DNA from: Phocaeicola_A sp036804505
GTDB lineage: Bacteria > Bacteroidota > Bacteroidia > Bacteroidales > Bacteroidaceae
Assembly: GCA_036804505.1 (NCBI GenBank)
Contig: DAIRSI010000004.1
Coordinates: forward strand, 1-64,000
Length of the DNA stretch: 64,000 nucleotides
Direction of reading: 5' to 3'
Shown here: one piece after another, positions 62,217 to 64,000 of the stretch
Layout: every line of letters starts with the position of its first letter
How positions within the stretch are numbered: the stretch's first letter is position 1
Notes under the pieces: model-generated
The model's input: only the letters and a program-made list of their open reading frames with translations
What the model was told of the DNA's origin: nothing
The model's database searches: none
Made by a program: the position numbers and the translations under genes

Positions 62217-64000
62217 GCGCGCGTACGCGTATATGTACCTACTTCTTTGCAAGGAATATAATAGCCTTTCTCGATCAAACGCTTGAGCCAGGATGTTACC
62301 GTGTTTTCGTTCAGATGCATCTTCTTCGCGTTTTCAAGCAGTTCTTTCCGGGTGAATGTTTCTCCCAGAGAGTTGAATAAAGTCTCCTTGTCGGCATTGT
62401 TACGACGTGTCACTTCCGTGGTCGGCAAGAATGACAGGATGTGACTGGCATGATGGTAAAGTGGCTGCATCATCGAAAGTATGGAATGGAAATCATCATC
62501 CGTGACGGAGAAATCCCACAGGGAGACGATGCCGTCCTTTACATTGTCCGGATGAGTCCCCTTGTCGGGGATAAAGTTCCAGCCGTCTTCCATAGTGCGG
62601 ATGATGCCCGCAATACTCATGAGACGGCAGCAGTTCATGGCCTGTCTGGCTACACTGCTGTTCATCTCGTTTGAATTGATATGTACGGAGTGGGCAAATA
62701 GTTCCTCAAACTTCTCATTGAACTCTTTCTGCTGGTTGTCGGTGAACCGCAGTGTATAAGTACCTCCGGCTTTGAGTCGGTCAACCATTTTTTTCCATTC
62801 GTGTCCTATTTTCAAAAAGACGGCATTCAAATCTTCCTCGTTTTTGTCAAATTGGTTTTCCCAGTTTTTTATGCCGGGCATGTAATAGAAAATCTGGCGT
62901 GAGAAGAGTCCGTTTTCCGATGAAGGAATGAGAGGCTTTACCTGACCCGGTGTGCCGGAAATGAGGACGGAGAGATAGGTACTGTCCACTTCGCGGTATT
63001 CGCGATCTGTACGCCGGTTATAGGAAAGACCTACGTGATCGAAGGCCTTGCGTAAGGTATCACTCCAATGCCCATGTTCCGAACCCAAGGCGGTGGATAT
63101 GACATCGGCTTCGTCTTCTTTAATGATACCCGTACCACCCGAATCGATCAAGTTCTGGAGAATACCCGTACCGGTATTGTTTCCCGGTATGATGAACATC
63201 TTTTCGGCCGGCGGTTGGGGAACCTCCGCATTTACTCTTTCCTTGCCTAATGAGTCGTAGGCAGCCTTTGCTATCTTGTATTCCTTGTAATTTTGTTCCA
63301 CTTTTGCCCTTATTTCCTGATGGATGGGTTCCACCAGTTTACGTACAAAAGCGAGAATGCCCTTTCCCGAAGCCGGAGGCGCCACAACGAAGGTCTGCAA
63401 ATTGGGCGATAGAGAACGGGAAGAATAGTAACAGCGCACGTTTCTTCCCATTGTAGCACCCAATGCCGTGAGTGTACCCAGAAGAAGAACATCACGTTGC
63501 GGAGGAGTCTTGGCGTATGAAACAATGCGTTGTAAAAATTTTGGCAAAGACAACTTGTCGAAATAAGGGAGAGTGACATTAGGTTCACTTCCCCATACAG
63601 TTTCTTCCGAAGTATTGTCTTTATTCGTTTCTTCCTGAATATTTTCCTCCTTATATATCGCGTGCGTGTGTGTGAAAGAATGAGTGCCGTGCACCGACTG
63701 CATTTTTGCATTTTTTTCTTTGTTCAAGTGTGCTGTAGGTTCTACTTTCACACCAGCCAGTTCGGCCAGATGAAATACGGTGCCCAGATGTATATCACCT
63801 TTGTGACAGATGAGGGCATTGGAGTACTGTCGTTGTGCTTGCTGCATCTGGAATTTGGACGACAGGCTGCAAAGACGGATGAAATACTCCCGACCCGCTT
63901 CGCCCAGATCAGTGGCTATGGCAAGGGCCAGCCGGACGTACTCGGAATAGGTAGGTGCAATATCCACGCCGGCTTTTTCGACGGCGTCGGTCAGGTTGCG
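62201..64000 (-). CDS. DUF3987 primase/helicase-type protein (5' end outside the window)
   Basis: Partial gene; the frame stays open to the window edge, so residues before about 600 from the end are missing. The visible start (TDAVEKAGVDIAPTYSEY) is the end of the BT4734/VirE-type domain found before DUF3987. The DUF3987 ATPase-like core has FVVAPPASGKGILAFVRKL, a GTGIIKEDEADVIS Walker B-like strand and LSVLISGTPGQVKPLI. A C-terminal helix-turn-helix-like segment (RKELLENAKKMHLNENTV) ends the protein. Such proteins are linked to mobile elements and may act in DNA replication. The right arm of a 52-bp inverted repeat lies in its linker. Confidence 0.85.
   Translation of the reverse strand, partial: RNLTDAVEKAGVDIAPTYSEYVRLALAIATDLGEAGREYFIRLCSLSSKFQMQQAQRQYSNALICHKGDIHLGTVFHLAELAGVKVEPTAHLNKEKNAKMQSVHGTHSFTHTHAIYKEENIQEETNKDNTSEETVWGSEPNVTLPYFDKLSLPKFLQRIVSYAKTPPQRDVLLLGTLTALGATMGRNVRCYYSSRSLSPNLQTFVVAPPASGKGILAFVRKLVEPIHQEIRAKVEQNYKEYKIAKAAYDSLGKERVNAEVPQPPAEKMFIIPGNNTGTGILQNLIDSGGTGIIKEDEADVISTALGSEHGHWSDTLRKAFDHVGLSYNRRTDREYREVDSTYLSVLISGTPGQVKPLIPSSENGLFSRQIFYYMPGIKNWENQFDKNEEDLNAVFLKIGHEWKKMVDRLKAGGTYTLRFTDNQQKEFNEKFEELFAHSVHINSNEMNSSVARQAMNCCRLMSIAGIIRTMEDGWNFIPDKGTHPDNVKDGIVSLWDFSVTDDDFHSILSMMQPLYHHASHILSFLPTTEVTRRNNADKETLFNSLGETFTRKELLENAKKMHLNENTVTSWLKRLIEKGYYIPCKEVGTYTRTRACVKE
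63668..63719 (-). repeat. 52-bp inverted repeat, right arm
   Basis: Reverse complement of 62165-62216 with no mismatch. It codes for part of the polar linker (KMQSVHGTHSFTHTHA) between the VirE-like and DUF3987 domains. The arms enclose 1,451 bases. Confidence 0.95.

Noticed and set aside
63310..63711. 133-codon minus-strand frame starting MQKCSRCTALIL
   Set aside because: Out of frame within DUF3987. Its start lies in the inverted repeat and could appear after inversion, but there is no sign it is expressed now.
1..64000. tRNA, rRNA or intact insertion sequence
   Set aside because: No cloverleaf, rRNA-like stretch, transposase motif or IS-type ends were recognised by eye; a covariance-model scan would be decisive.

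Overview
The window looks like a chromosome segment of a gut Bacteroidales bacterium (Bacteroides or Phocaeicola type). The signs are the many TAnnTTTG-type -7 promoter elements, weak ribosome-binding sites, type III glutamine synthetase, LL-diaminopimelate aminotransferase, PF14121-type porin, DUF4421/DUF4468/DUF4248-type proteins, and the amidase, 'smalltalk' and HU-like trio. I saw no rRNA, tRNA, CRISPR array or intact insertion sequence.

1-33 kb is core metabolism in ordinary composition. It opens with a large MscS-type channel. A Tat cluster follows: an Fe-S aldo/keto reductase with an RR signal, a NapH/NapG-like polyferredoxin with an internal RR motif, tatA and tatC. A porin gene comes next. 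A minus-strand operon (8.1-13.3 kb) encodes two outer-membrane proteins, a solute-binding-like protein and a Gfo/Idh/MocA oxidoreductase. The operon at 13.4-16.6 kb encodes a 2-oxoacid:ferredoxin oxidoreductase with its ferredoxin, a TPR protein and a 55-residue membrane protein. Nitrogen genes follow (glnN, amt, a PII protein, a small barrel protein), then dapF-dapL, a tight operon with aguA and aguB, a zinc-ribbon/Nif3 pair, a glycosyltransferase and a glutathione peroxidase.

32.7-37.5 kb holds two head-to-head modules. Each pairs an SMC-like AAA ATPase with an RloB-type, probably nuclease-like, partner. They are unrelated in detail: one RloB has a cysteine-rich insert and an extra C-terminal domain, the other appears frameshifted. 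This is the best candidate for a defence system.

37.6-58.9 kb is a surface-glycan locus whose genes alternate in strand and are much richer in A+T. It has about a dozen glycosyltransferases, an SGNH hydrolase, three acyltransferases, a Wzm/Wzt ABC exporter with a glycan-binding tail on the ATPase, a PIG-L deacetylase and a WbqC protein. This suggests ABC-dependent export of an O-antigen or capsule chain. Two near-duplicate acyltransferase genes in direct orientation flank the export block.

59.0-64.0 kb returns to higher GC: an amidase, a smalltalk peptide, an HU-like protein, a DUF4248 protein and a partial DUF3987 primase/helicase-type gene that runs off the window. A DUF4143 ATPase gene bounded by 42-bp direct repeats of a 10-bp unit sits in the divergent promoter region between the HU-like and DUF4248 genes. 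A perfect 52-bp inverted repeat brackets most of the DUF3987 gene, a possible invertible segment.
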